Shown here: positions 38,308-48,745 of the stretch, piece by piece
Layout: each line of letters starts with the position of its first letter
Position numbering within the stretch: position 1 is the stretch's first letter
Assembly: GCA_902805475.1 (NCBI GenBank)
Contig: CADCSX010000005.1
Location: 1,623,501-1,687,500, forward strand
Source of the DNA: Entonaema liquescens
Taxonomy: Eukaryota; Ascomycota; Sordariomycetes; Xylariales; Xylariaceae
Reading direction: 5' to 3'
Length of the DNA: 64,000 bases
Translations under genes and position numbers: made by a program
The notes under the pieces: model-generated
The model's input: only the letters and a program-made list of their open reading frames with translations
What the model was told of the DNA's origin: nothing
Databases searched by the model: none

Positions 38308-39254
38308 TTAAAAGGGGCATCTTCTGATCTGGGATACTTGCTGGCTATTTCCTAGCGTAGTTTGTGATGGCTGATATTGTTGCATTGAGTACATATTCCA
38401 CGGTTGGAACTGATAAGTCGAGTTGATAGGCACAATATTGATTGGGGCACATCCAAATCCTAGGATTTTGTTAGAACAATATATGAATGTGAAGAGCGGT
38501 AATTAGATTCATACCAGGTTTCGTATCATCAAAAACAGTTTCGCCGTTTACACAAGAAGCCGTAGGAGAACGAGCGTTTGGCGGCAAGCTAGATCGCTCA
38601 TAAACTGTTGCGGAAGAGCCGCTGGGAATGTAATTACTCCCGAAGTCATCCGTCGCAGAAGAAGAGGTTGGGCTAGAAGCTGTAGATGAGAGGGAACATG
38701 GCACTGCCGTTGGCCAAGCTTCTGTGCCATCAGGTATGTTGCCATAGGAAGTAATGTTCTGCATCATGGAGAAGTGAGGCGTAGGTTGCCCAAAAGAATG
38801 CGGGCCGGGAGGGCTGGAACTATGGAATACTGGATGATGGTTAGCTATAATACGGGAATCAAACTGAATTTATGAGGCATACCAGGTTGGTATTGTTCGC
38901 CTGTAGTATGAATGCCCATGCTTTCTCTCATTTGATGAAGTTCATCCTCGAGGGCCTTATTCCTACGGAGCAGTGTTTGAATAGTTTGGTCTCGGTTCTG
39001 ATGACTGCGGAGTTCTTCTATTTCCCTCTCGAGGCTTTCAATGTGCTCTTTTGTCCTAGCGCGAATTGCTCTTTGGGCTTCTCGATCGTTGGCACGCTTT
39101 CGAGCGAGCTGCGAAGGGGTAAGGGTAGATACGCTCCTGGTTCCTGGTTCCGTTATGTCAATTTTGTCTACCTTGGTAGTTTAAGGGCAACGTATGTCTT
39201 ACCCTTACGCTTCCCCTTGTTGATTTCACCAGCAGGTTTTATACTGTTGGACAT
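38308..39254 (-). CDS. bZIP transcription factor
   Basis: Exons 39254-39203, 39143-38883, 38829-38515 and 38459-38308 give 259 residues in frame. The basic region (LARKRANDREAQRAIRARTK) runs directly into a leucine-zipper-like helix (HIESLEREIEELRSHQNRDQ and following heptads). This is the Pezizomycotina AP-1-like class with an NDREAQRAIRARTK core. The C-terminus is Ser/Pro-rich and ends in a Gln/Tyr-rich stretch (TYQFQPWNMYSMQQYQ), possibly an activation region. It should bind DNA as a dimer in the nucleus; targets are unknown. ATG 39254 opens a short basic leader (MSNSIKPAGEINKGKRKG) before the first intron. No neighbouring genes suggest a pathway. Confidence 0.85.
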
Positions 39255-41025
39255 CTTTGAACTTAAAGTTGGTTGCAGCGCGATTCCTGGACAAGACGGT
39301 ACAGTAAGAGACATGCCTGGAAGTATGGGACACTAATATATGTTTACAAATATTGTGACAGGTCCAATTAATCAAATACCGAGGCAAAATCACATTCATG
39401 TTGACAACCCAGAATACCTATTATATAATAGAAAGGGTGGCCAAATGTCTTCCCAGGATGGCTATCGTTAGTATGCAATCAGTTCACCACCCTTGAAAGG
39501 ATATCCTCATGGGAGTCTAGTGATCGAAGGATCTCCCCAGGACTGCCAGTAGGTAAAATGCAGATAAGTTACGTGTAGCTAGCATCCTTCTAGACTACCT
39601 CTTACGAAATTACTATGCACCCAAAATGTACTCCTACTATGCCTGTATGATAGGTGGCTATCCCACCGACGGGCCCGAGCGTAGAATTCTGTTAGAAACC
39701 AGGATAAGTAGCCCTGACAGTCCCAGCCCTCGTCCATTGCACATCTTCCATACCAAGCACGGACTAGGAAGGAATAAATAGCGTTGAGAGCAAGGTTGGG
39801 TTCTCCAAACAGACTTTACGCTACGCCACTAGGTGCAGGCCAGCTTGAGCAAGTCCATGAATAAGCCACACCAGGACTCCAGGAGAATCCCCCGGAACGA
39901 GCTAACAGAGAATGTGATACCGCATAGCAAGGCTTTACATGCAATACCGCTTGTCAACACCGGAGATTCGCAACCGAATTCTGATTCATAGTCCTGAAAG
40001 AAAAATGAAGGATTCTGACTAGACCAGTGAGATAGAGACTATCAACGAGCTGGTAGTTTTATAGATAAGCCATGATAAAGAAGTTCTCCAGACCTTGCTC
40101 CCCTAGATATATTCATCTAACCGAGTATAGTAGAAATGCAAATCGCTTCGTTAGGTATTGCAAAACCCGATGTTTTTGGGTTGCGGAGAAGATACTTAGG
40201 CATTTATCGATCATAAAGCACATGAGCTTTGCGGTGCCTTCATGCATCTGGTTAGGTGGGACGTACGTTTTTAGTATCCTAGGGAGATAACTCTCTCTAG
40301 AAAGCGTCGCATGAGCCATAGGGATGGTTAACAGTGCATCTAGTGATTATCTCCAGAGCTAACAGGTGGCGGACGTAAACCCTAGCGAAGATCATAGATC
40401 ATAGATTGAAACGATGTCTATATTCGTAATGCGCGACTACGACGGCTTCAATCGTGGGTGACCGCTACCGGAAGCTCCCGGCAATAAGACGCCGGTGTAG
40501 GATCTCGAAGAAGCAGTATTAGCTCCAGAAGAATAATCTCTTAGTACGTAGCGAAGACTTGCGGATCTAGAATCGACACAAATGGCGATGCCGTGGTCCC
40601 CATATATTGCCTAAACGCCATCTGAACTCTATTCTTTAGAATAGCTCAAATGGAGGATCTTAGCCACTAAGTTTCTTGGCACTTCTATTCGGACGTATTT
40701 GACCGTAGACTGCCTGGATGGGTAAAGGTATGTAGCTAGTAGGCGCTTTTTGCTAGGCTGGCTCTTAGAAGTGCGGTATGCTAGGCTGGAGAGAAGTATG
40801 CCGCATATTACCGCACCTTAATCTTTACGTCCTACTTAGTCATGAAGAGAATATCAAAGGGTCACACTCATGATATCTGGGCGAATACCCAGGGAAAGTG
40901 GTGGATCAGTTTACGGTGATTGGGATCCCGCCTGATAATCACTAGACAGGTAATGCTGTCATTACCTACTCGTTCTCTTGCGCCTACTCGGTAAATTGTC
41001 GGCAAGACGACCGGCAGGAAAGAAG
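39255..41025. other. Intergenic, 1.8 kb
   Basis: 5' flank of the bZIP gene and 3' flank of the pseudouridine synthase. The part at 40380-40900 is less AT-rich than its surroundings and has fewer stops in one frame, but no family is recognisable. Confidence 0.45.
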
Positions 41026-42468
41026 TCATACAATTTCAGGATTGACGTCTTGCACTGCAGAGACCAACTCATCCATGTTTCCAACTTCTGTAGGACCTGA
41101 CATGCCGGAGGGGGGCAGGGCCCAGTCAGGGAGCGGGCTGACGTAGCTCCACTCGCCACCCGCGTCCTCGTATCGAAGACTATGCAACCATAGCGAGAGC
41201 TCTTGCAATCCGGGGTCTGTGTATAGCGGCGTGTTACAGACGTCACAGAGCTCACCGGACATCTTTTCCGCCTTTCTCTTATAGTACTCATCCACCATCT
41301 CATCATGATAAGCAACCGCATCTGCTACTTCTTCTTTTCCCATGCGGTTGAGACGGGTAATAATGTCCTCATCCGTGTTTTCTAGAGCCTCGGGGTCATT
41401 GTACCCAAGCTTCATTCCCCAAACCTTTTGGTTAGCGTAAATTGGATCGTTTTGAATAGGGTGGCCTAGATGCTGAAGATGAACGCGAATTTGATGAGTC
41501 CTGCCCGTCACCGGAAGACATCGTACAATAGAATATCCTTCCTTACGCAGCCATGGTTTGTCTTTATCTTCATGAGTACCTTCTAACCCCAAGAGACTGT
41601 TATCTTCCATTCTTCGTGGCTCGCGTGGGGGATAATAGGCTAGCTTCTTGAAAACCGTACGGGCCGTCTTTCCGTTTGCTCGCACTCGATTCAGCCCAAG
41701 TTTTGGAGAGATTTGAAGCAAAGGCTGGTTACAAACCACCTCCTCATCGGGGAAGTTGCCAATAACTCTGGCAATATACTCTTTTCGCACACTCCTCTGT
41801 TTGATCTGTTCGCTCAGGCGATCGGCTGCCTTCGGATTCTTTGCGACGAACATGATACCACTGGTCAGCCTGTCGAGCCTGTTGCAAGTGTGGGCGATCC
41901 AGTCTGGACTCCTCTCAGACTTCATGATTTCAATGACGGAGTTGAAGTTGTATCTCCCTGCGGGGTGGACAGGAATACCGGAAGGCTTGTTTATCACAAT
42001 CATATCCTCGTCCTCGTGAAGGATTCCAATGGGATCAGCCGTGACAGGTGGCTCGTGCCGATGTATCGTATGAGATACAAGCTCCCCATTCTTAAGGATA
42101 TGATCTGGGCTAGTCGGTTTGCCGTCGACGCATATTTGACCTGTCTCCATAGCATTTTTATAATACGCTAACGGTCGGTCTCTGAACTCGCTCTCGAATA
42201 TATCTATGAGCTTCCTGCCTCTCCATCGCTGTTTACACCAAGTTTTATAGGTGAAATGATAAGGAGCAACGCGCCGCAAACCATTCTCAAAGTGATATGG
42301 TCGCGGCCAAGCATCAGCATACGGTATGGCCAAGTTAGGAGTTGGATCTTTCTCCTTTTTTGTGCTAGTTGCTGTCTCAGTGAGAGTTAAGTCTTCGATA
42401 TTAGGCATGCTGGCTGCTGCAGGGCTTTTTATCGTTGATGAATTCGACACTTCTATTGTTTGACTCAT
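41026..42468 (-). CDS. RluA-family tRNA pseudouridine synthase (Pus9/Rib2-like)
   Basis: Intronless, 480 residues. Isomerises uridine to pseudouridine; yeast relatives Pus8/Rib2 and Pus9 modify U32 of tRNAs. An S4-like RNA-binding segment (about residues 80-120: WRGRKLIDIFESEFRDRPLA) precedes the catalytic domain. That domain has ILHEDEDMIVINKPSGIPVH, the active-site motif NRLDRLTSG (catalytic Asp199) and RCLPVTGRTHQIRVHLQHLG. The yeast Rib2 deaminase extension is absent, so a Pus9-type role is favoured over riboflavin synthesis. A C-terminal CxxC plus aromatic tail (CDVCNTPLYTDPGLQELSLW) is typical of the fungal proteins. No mitochondrial presequence is obvious. The start is the first ATG and the frame has no anomalies. 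Confidence 0.9.
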   Translation of the reverse strand: MSQTIEVSNSSTIKSPAAASMPNIEDLTLTETATSTKKEKDPTPNLAIPYADAWPRPYHFENGLRRVAPYHFTYKTWCKQRWRGRKLIDIFESEFRDRPLAYYKNAMETGQICVDGKPTSPDHILKNGELVSHTIHRHEPPVTADPIGILHEDEDMIVINKPSGIPVHPAGRYNFNSVIEIMKSERSPDWIAHTCNRLDRLTSGIMFVAKNPKAADRLSEQIKQRSVRKEYIARVIGNFPDEEVVCNQPLLQISPKLGLNRVRANGKTARTVFKKLAYYPPREPRRMEDNSLLGLEGTHEDKDKPWLRKEGYSIVRCLPVTGRTHQIRVHLQHLGHPIQNDPIYANQKVWGMKLGYNDPEALENTDEDIITRLNRMGKEEVADAVAYHDEMVDEYYKRKAEKMSGELCDVCNTPLYTDPGLQELSLWLHSLRYEDAGGEWSYVSPLPDWALPPSGMSGPTEVGNMDELVSAVQDVNPEIV

Positions 42469-42964
42469 GATGATGAACCCAAGTAATTGTGTTGCTTGTC
42501 TAGTAGATAGAATACCGAGATCCCTGTAAAACTTTACTGACGTCGAATTATTTTGGGAAAAATAAACTCGCGTTTTACAGGATGGCGGGATTCAAACCCG
42601 CATAATATCTTCCTCCAAAAGTTTAAATCATACGTCGCATGCCTTGTTAACCAACATTTAATTGCGGGGTCCTTGCTAATATTTAGATTCGGATTCTAAA
42701 CTTGTAAGAACTTTTTACGAATCTGGGGACAATTTTGTCGGTGAGTTCGGGCAGTACAAAACGGTCCGACTAGAATTTCCGATACTAGCGTCCTGCCTAG
42801 TACTACAATTGCTTACCTAATCTCATCTCCCTACGTGTTGGAGGTTAAGATACCTAGTTAGCTGAACCTCGGCTTTTAGAGTAACCTAGGTACGATCAAC
42901 AGCATCTCTCTCAATTTAACTAAAAGTTTAATAGATATTCATCCAGCATAAGAATTCATATATC
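42469..42964. other. Divergent intergenic region
   Basis: Shared 5' region between the pseudouridine synthase (-) and the thioesterase (+). Contains a tRNA T-arm look-alike at about 42583-42600 (see rejected items) and AT-rich DNA. No gene. Confidence 0.5.
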
Positions 42965-43553
42965 ATGGCTCAAAGCAAAGACTTGAAAAGTAGAAGCAGA
43001 AAAGATTACCCCTTTACGCTTGAATATCGAACAAGATGGTACACTCATCCCTAGAGTCGAAGCTCAAACGTTCAGGTGGCTAATATCCGTCTAGGAGCGA
43101 TAATGATATGTACGATCATATGAACAATTCGATCTACAACTTTCTGTCAGTCAACCCATCAATTATAATCCGAATCAGAAAATATTTCTAACATTATATC
43201 TCACTAGCTTCGATTCCATAATTAATTCCTACTTAATTGATCATTGCGCTCTTCATCCGCCAACCTCGGCGCAACACCCCCTTATGGCTCAGACGCATTG
43301 CAATTACTTTTCCCCAATCTCATACCCTAAGGTTGCTGAGCTCTGCCTTAGGGTTAATAAACTGGGGAAATCTAGTGTTGTCTACGAGATTGCACTTTTC
43401 GAGAAAGGCGTCCAACAAGTCAAAGCTGTAGGCGAATACGTCCAAGTCTTCGTAGACCGCTCAACTCAACGGCCCAATGCCAATGGGATGAATTCTCAAT
43501 TACGACAAGGGCTCGAGAAGCTACATGTAGGGACTGGTTCCAGCAAGTTGTAG
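42965..43553 (+). CDS. Hotdog-fold acyl-CoA thioesterase (4HBT/YbgC-like)
   Basis: Exons 42965-43038, 43095-43145 and 43208-43553 give 156 residues, the normal size of a single hotdog domain. The key motif appears only after splicing: TRWSDNDMYDHMNNSIYNFL, the [DN]x(M/A)YxHxNN signature in which the Asp/His region forms the active site. It continues with FDSIINSYLIDHCALHPPT and ends KAVGEYVQVFVDRSTQRP. It should hydrolyse acyl-CoA thioesters; chain length is unknown. Start: the first ATG, followed by a short basic leader (MAQSKDLKSRSRKDYPF). The gene ends 9 bases before the stop of the convergent oxidoreductase. Both introns have CTAAT/TTATAT branch-like sequences and normal borders. Confidence 0.85.
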
Positions 43554-43562
43554 ACAAGCGCC

Positions 43563-44780
43563 TTATACGAAACCTTGATACTCCAGTGTCCGGCGTGCTC
43601 CCTTCTGCTCGCCGCTCGACAGCATCTTTTCAATTAGTTCCAAATCTGCAAGCGCCTGTTCGGGAGTCTGACCAGGGTTAGGCATTCCCGATAGAATAGA
43701 CTCAGCCCAGGCATGGACCTCCTCCTTGACTCCACTGGTCTTCTCAAACACTTTTTCTTCAGCTACGGCGTTTTTTCCAACCCCTCGGACAGTAACCACC
43801 TTAGCTCCCTCGGCCTTAACAACTCCTTGCTCACAAGCAATGTGGAACTCGAATGCATCCATCGTTGTTCCTACGGATGTGATATACGACCCAATTGCGC
43901 CAGATTTCGTCTTCAAGATGGCATTGATGGAATCAACAGGGGGTAAATGGCTTGAAACCAAGGCAGTCTGAGCCTGTAAGCTATCAACAGCATTTTCTGC
44001 GCCCAGGAGTCTCCTGAAGGCGGCCGTGAAGTGCACGCCTCCGTCTAGAAGAAAGCCACCCTGGTACTGTGGCGTCGTCCGCCATGGCGTGAGGTAGTAC
44101 TTGTTGGTGGGCTCCATCATTGAGTGCAGTCTCACAATGAAGCTTGTAACTTTGCCGAGCTTCTTAACTTCTTCAGCACCATAGGCCCATCCCGGCTGGA
44201 AGCGGAAGTTCTCGGCTATAGCTAGGGTTACATGAGTCTCGGCGGAGATTTCTTTATAGTACTCGATAAGCTTATTGGCCGTTTCGATATCTTTTGCTAT
44301 TGGCTTCTCCGCCAGGACATGCTTGCCGGCAGCTAGGGCCTTTTCGATATACGTGGGCTGGTCCAGAATTGGCAAAGCAATAATTACTCCATCTATATCG
44401 CTGCGCTTCAGGAGGTCTTCGTAAGACTTGCCGTCCCCAGAATCCGATGAGTACAGGTCCACCGGAGGATTAGCATCTCCAGAGACAAACAACGAGGCAT
44501 CCTCAGCAGTCTTGCGAGACCGAGACCAGATGGCTTTAATCGAAAGCAAGGGAGAATCTAAAGCAGCAGGCTACTAAGATATTAGCAATAATACTTTATA
44601 ATATTCAGTTGTGTGCCGTTTAAACGGTTTATTGGTTCTCTTAGGTGGGGGGTTAAATGACGTCAGGCCATGGTCGGTAGCCGACAGGGATAAACCGTAG
44701 ATGTACCCAGGAATACTCACTATGTGCTGCTCCTTGATGAAGATGCCTCCGCCAATAATTGCTATTCCTAGAGGTGCCAT
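43563..44780 (-). CDS. Gfo/Idh/MocA-family NAD(P)-dependent oxidoreductase
   Basis: Exons 44780-44721 and 44570-43563 give 355 residues. The Rossmann motif reads GIAIIGGGIFIKEQH at the N-terminus, and the family EKP signature appears as HVLAEKPIAKDIETAN (about residues 105-120). A C-terminal substrate-binding domain follows (RFQPGWAYGAEEVKKLG, GGFLLDGGVHFTAAFRRLLG). The family oxidises sugars, dihydrodiols or inositol derivatives; GGVH is the usual catalytic His position. The substrate is not determined. The 150-nt intron is longer than most here, with acceptor TCTTAGTAG. Convergent with the thioesterase, 9 bases apart, so the two transcripts almost certainly overlap in their 3' UTRs. Confidence 0.88.
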
Positions 44781-45337
44781 TATATGATTCTTTATCTACC
44801 CAAGTTAACAGCTAATATAAACAAACTTGAAAATAAACTCGAATAAGAGGGAACAGCTTCGATTTATATTCTTTCATTAGTATGAGCTCGATATGAAGTG
44901 CAAAGCTCGTAGCCGAGTCCCCGCTTTCCGGTCGGAGTAGCCATGTTTGGCAAGTCTAACAGTTTAGCCCCGCATCGTACTCCCGTCCGGAATAGATCTT
45001 GATTGGTCCCTCTCACGAGCCTCCGACGTTATTCTAACATCAATGGACTATGAGGTTGGTAGTACGGGCGCGTATTTATATGATATTATAAATCTCATGG
45101 CCAGAAACATCCCCTGTTCATCATTCATAATGTAACACTTCATCTAAAGTAGAACAGCTACATGGGAGATCGATATACGGAATGTATGAATACAGAAAGC
45201 CCTACATCCCACGATGTCGGTATTTCCAAATACACACTGATATATAAGTTAACTTCAACAGTTATGTGCCCTTACCATTATAGGCAAGGTACGCTACTCC
45301 TATATAACCACAAACTGACTATATCCTAGCACCATGC
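44781..45337. other. Intergenic, 0.6 kb
   Basis: AT-rich 5' flank of the oxidoreductase gene. No gene seen. Confidence 0.5.
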
Positions 45338-46554
45338 CTAGGTGATGATATCCCCCATAAGTGCTATCTTATAAGACAATAAATGATGCATATACAGGAT
45401 TACGTTTAAACTTATACTTCTTCCTCGCGACCCCAATAAATTGGAGAGAGCAATGAAAAAAGGGTGCTCGCGTTCGGCCTCTGGAGATGAAAGTAGTACC
45501 AGAAGCACAGGCCGCGAGCGGCCTTTGAGAACAAAAATTATGAAATGCATCAGCATTTCGCTCACCAACCGAGCTCGTTGCATATGTTTGTTTCTGGAGG
45601 TAGTGTAATACCAAAAACAGGCCACAAGCAGCCTTTGAGAACAAAAAATTATGAAATGCATAAGCATTTCGCTCGCCAATTGAGCCGATTTGCATGCGTT
45701 CGTTTCTGGAGGTAGTGTAATACCAGAAAACAGGCCGCACACGAACCTTTTGAGTTTCAAAAAATAAAAGAAATGCACGAGGGCAAATTCATCAGCCAAC
45801 ATGGTCAAGGCACACCTAGGACAGCCAAAGCAGTGAAAGACCCCGGCGTCACATACCCTCTGCCGCGTTCGCCCCGCCTCACAATCCGCAGGGTCAGTTA
45901 GTTTGGCCGAGAGTGCAATGCGAGAAAGTGAGAAAGTGTGTTCATTCAGCGCGCGCTTCACTCCAGGCTTACAAATTACCTCGCTCCCACCGAAAGTGTC
46001 GGACTCGAACCGAAGCACCGGAATTTCCTCTCCCATCGATAAAGTAAAGAGAGTATGGGAGCGAGTCGAGGACCCGGGCCGTGTCCGCGTGGCTTTAAGC
46101 ACACAGGGCGATTCCCTACAAAGGGTTTCGGTCAGCCTTCGGAGGTGTGTCCTTGACGGTCGGGGGTTAGGGCATATTCCTTTAGCGCGAGGTCGTACCC
46201 AGGACCAAGTGCCACATCCCTGTCCTGTATATGTGCAACCTAGTGCATGTCGGAGCAGCGTCTGTCGAAGACGAATCGGTCGGTCGGTCGGTCGGTCGGT
46301 CGAGGGGGGGGAGGAGGTAGGAGGTTTGTCGGTCGGAGAGGAGTATCGGTAGGGGTGTCGGTAAAAGTATCGGTCGGAGGAGTGTCGGTAGGAGGAGTAT
46401 CGGTCGGCGGGGTCAAGGGGAGGAGGTTTGTCGGTCAAGGAGGAGTGTCGGTCGGTCGGTCGAGGAGGGGGAGGTAGGAGGTCGGTCGGTCGTCGTGGAA
46501 AGGAAGATTGTCGGTCGAGGATCGGAGTTTGGTCGGTAACGAGGATGGACAAAC
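45338..46554 (-). CDS. Unassigned long reading frame, candidate orphan exon
   Basis: About 405 codons open on the minus strand. No ATG stands at its head, but a well-formed 3' splice site does: GCTAAC branch (46573-46578), a pyrimidine tract, then TTTGACAG ending at 46555. The N-terminal part is Pro/Asp/Arg/Ser-rich because it reads through (TCGG)n-like repeats (RPTDRHSSLTDKPPPLDPAD). The middle is ordinary-looking and Cys-containing (FHCFGCPRCALTMLADEF). The C-terminal part runs over the 113-bp hairpin repeats. No known domain is visible. It could be the last exon of a lineage-specific gene or part of a non-coding RNA; repeat-driven absence of stops could also explain it. Confidence 0.3.
45481..45770. 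repeat. 113-bp tandem repeat with internal hairpins
   Basis: Units start at CTGGAG(A/G) 45481, 45594 and 45706; the third is decayed after about 60 bases. Each full unit carries GAAATGC-N4-GCATTTC (45542-45559 and 45653-45670), a perfect 7-bp hairpin. The first also has GGCCGC-GA-GCGGCC. The loop changes between copies (ATCA, ATAA) while the stem is kept. The unit length is not a multiple of three, so each copy is read in a different frame. Confidence 0.8.
46276..46500. repeat. TCGG-rich simple-sequence tract
   Basis: Begins with six and a half perfect TCGG copies (46276-46302), then interrupted TCGG, GAGGAGG and GGGGGGGG blocks to about 46500. The plus strand is strongly G-rich and the minus strand reads as GACC repeats. 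Confidence 0.85.
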
Positions 46555-47004
46555 CTGTCAAAAAAATAAGAAGTTAGCTGTCGCAAGTAAGTCAAAAAAT
46601 GAAACTCAGCTTAGTGTAATTGAAACAAGAGCGAAGTCTTGAGCTGATATGAATAAGTCTAGAGGAGGTGTAAGTATTCAATCAAGTAATAAGACTTCGC
46701 ACTTGATTAGGTAATGTATAAGATAGGAAAAGGGGTTGCGAATACAAAGTGATGAAGTATGAGGTATGGGTTCAGACAACAGGTTAGGGACAGCTTTGGT
46801 AAGTAGGTTGGTATTGAAGGAGAGGCATTTAGGCAACAGGTTAGGTGATTGAAAAATATATGAAGTAAAAATAAGTTGGTAGTGTTGTTGGTGATGGTGG
46901 TGGGGGGGAGAAAAAGGAAAGGGCTGAGAAGGAAGAAGTATTTGTTGAAAGTGAAGACAGAAGAGAGGGGAAAGAATGGAAAGAAGAGCGGTAGCCCAAC
47001 TCCC

Positions 47005-47011
47005 TTTTATA
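47005..47011 (-). promoter_or_regulatory. Candidate TATA box, proximal leader module
   Basis: The minus strand reads GCATTATAAAAGGGAG, followed downstream by about 100 bases of CT-rich sequence to 46900, like the initiator region of an active fungal gene. It points toward the unassigned frame at 45338-46554. Confidence 0.4.
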
Positions 47012-47416
47012 ATGCGCGTAGAATTGAAATGTGTAAAATGATAAAGTTTGGAAGAGATGCGTTGCTAGGGAAATGCGTGTTGCTCTGGAAATAGCATAAG
47101 GTGAGGGGTCCGTGATGTAAATTTTAGGTGTGCAGGCTTCGTTGCTAGAGAGTAGCAGAGGCGTTTGAATAAAAGAAATTTCAGTACATACCTGATCTAC
47201 CAAAAGGTTTTAAGGGAGGGAATGAGAAAGAAATAATAGCCATACAGCTGAGTGACTGTTGTTAGTATTGCACACCAAGGTAATAAATAGTTGATAAAAC
47301 ATGAAAGTTCTTACTTGGAGATTGTTGCGAGTATTAGTGGTACAATTGATAGGGTAGATGAAGGATGTGGAATTAATGTGAGGTTAGTATGGAAGAGGGT
47401 AAAAGAGAAAAGTTGA

Positions 47417-47446
47417 GTTGGGTTGGGTTGGGTTGGGTTGGGTTGG
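47417..47446 (+). repeat. TTGGG pentamer repeat (G-quadruplex candidate)
   Basis: Five GGG runs separated by TT between 47420 and 47442. It differs from the usual fungal telomere unit TTAGGG, so it is not a telomere trace. It lies in the pyrimidine-rich (minus strand) leader of the distal TATA module. Confidence 0.8.
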
Positions 47447-47522
47447 ATGTTGAAGGTGGAAAAGGTTGAAGGTAGAAAGGTAGAAAGAAGTTGAACAGAA
47501 TTTGGGGCGGAGGGCGCCTTTC

Positions 47523-47529
47523 TTTTATA
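47523..47529 (-). promoter_or_regulatory. Candidate TATA box, distal leader module
   Basis: The minus strand reads TTCTATAAAAGAAAGG, then CT-rich DNA including the (CCCAA)n tract and a good donor (CCAA|GTAAGA) at about 47315. It resembles the module 518 bases downstream. Confidence 0.4.
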
Positions 47530-47541
47530 GAAGAATTCCAA

Positions 47542-48745
47542 GCGAGTGATTAGAAAAGTTTCGACTGATTCTAATTCTGCAAGATCGAAAATATCAATTC
47601 TGCAAGGAGGGGATTAAATCAGTAAAGTAAATCAGTAATACAGCTACCTAAGTAGCAACGATAGGGGGTTGTCACCTAGGATACGCATACAATTAGCTTG
47701 AAATCATGCTAAGCAGTACCAAGGTACACAGAAATAATGTTCAGAATCAGCTCGAGAATTGATCCTACCCGAGTACCTATGTATAGAGCCTTTTCTGATC
47801 TTCTGAATTACTTAAGTACCTATCTTATGTAGCCCCTATTTTTCTAGTTGCTCATACTTGCACCCCTTCAAGATCAGTCTTTTATGGGATAGCAGTGGCT
47901 ACCCCTACGTACTACGTGATTTAATTTGGATCAAAAAAACCGTTACTTTTGGTAAATTGTATATGATTTTCTGTAGACCGATTCTAGTTTAACACATTAA
48001 TAAATCAGTACGCTATGGCATCGAATAGGTAGAGTGGTAACCTGCTTAGACACTCCTAATCGAGAACCTTAACAATGTTCAAATCAGCCTCTCTGCTAGA
48101 ATGTCAAGTTTTGAGTGCCAATTCCAAAGATTTATGTCTATCTCACAGGTCATTTCTCCGATTACGTCCAACTTATGATGTTGCTATAGTAATTGATGAA
48201 GTTAGCCTAGTTACCAAATCTTGTGCTAAGGTATTTCGAAAAGAATAATATAAAATATCTTTATGTTATAGGTTTATTTTTTTTTTTTTTGGAATATTAT
48301 AGACCTTAATCGAGACACAGTGAATAAATTGTTGATTTTCTAGCTCTAACCTACACATCAGGTATGGTGAGCGTAGTTCCTCTTGAGCCTCATCCTGCCA
48401 CCCGAATTAAAGTTGCTACAAAACCAAAAATAGAACTACGGGTTTAAGGTTAAACTTATGAGATGCCAAGGCTTGCTTCCGAACTATTTCTGGAGATCCA
48501 AAATATAGCCAGACTAACGTTAGTGATAATCCTAAGACTCTAGTACGGGACCAACGCTAATACCAAGAGTATGAGGAACACTCCTCTTTGAGCCATCCAA
48601 ACACCACAAATAGTCCAACTTTTGGAAATATACACGATTAATAGAAGCCTCAGTCCAATATACCTAGATAGTATTAATATACAAAGTGATACTACTCCAG
48701 TTCCACACAGCTCTACATTTTTACTCCATAGATAGATAGGCATTA
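47542..48745. other. Intergenic, 1.2 kb
   Basis: AT-rich DNA downstream of the HET gene, with a T14-16 run near 48277-48290. No gene seen. Confidence 0.5.

Noticed and set aside
42580..42655. tRNA-like sequence on the minus strand with T-arm GCGGGTTTGAATCCCGC
   Set aside because: The T-arm is perfect and a D-loop-like GGTTAA occurs upstream, but spacing to the only possible anticodon arm is far too long and the acceptor and D stems do not pair. At best a decayed tRNA relic.
45985..46020. Second T-arm look-alike (GGTTCGAGTCC, minus strand)
   Set aside because: Stem pairs only 4 of 5 bases and no acceptor, D or anticodon arm surrounds it.
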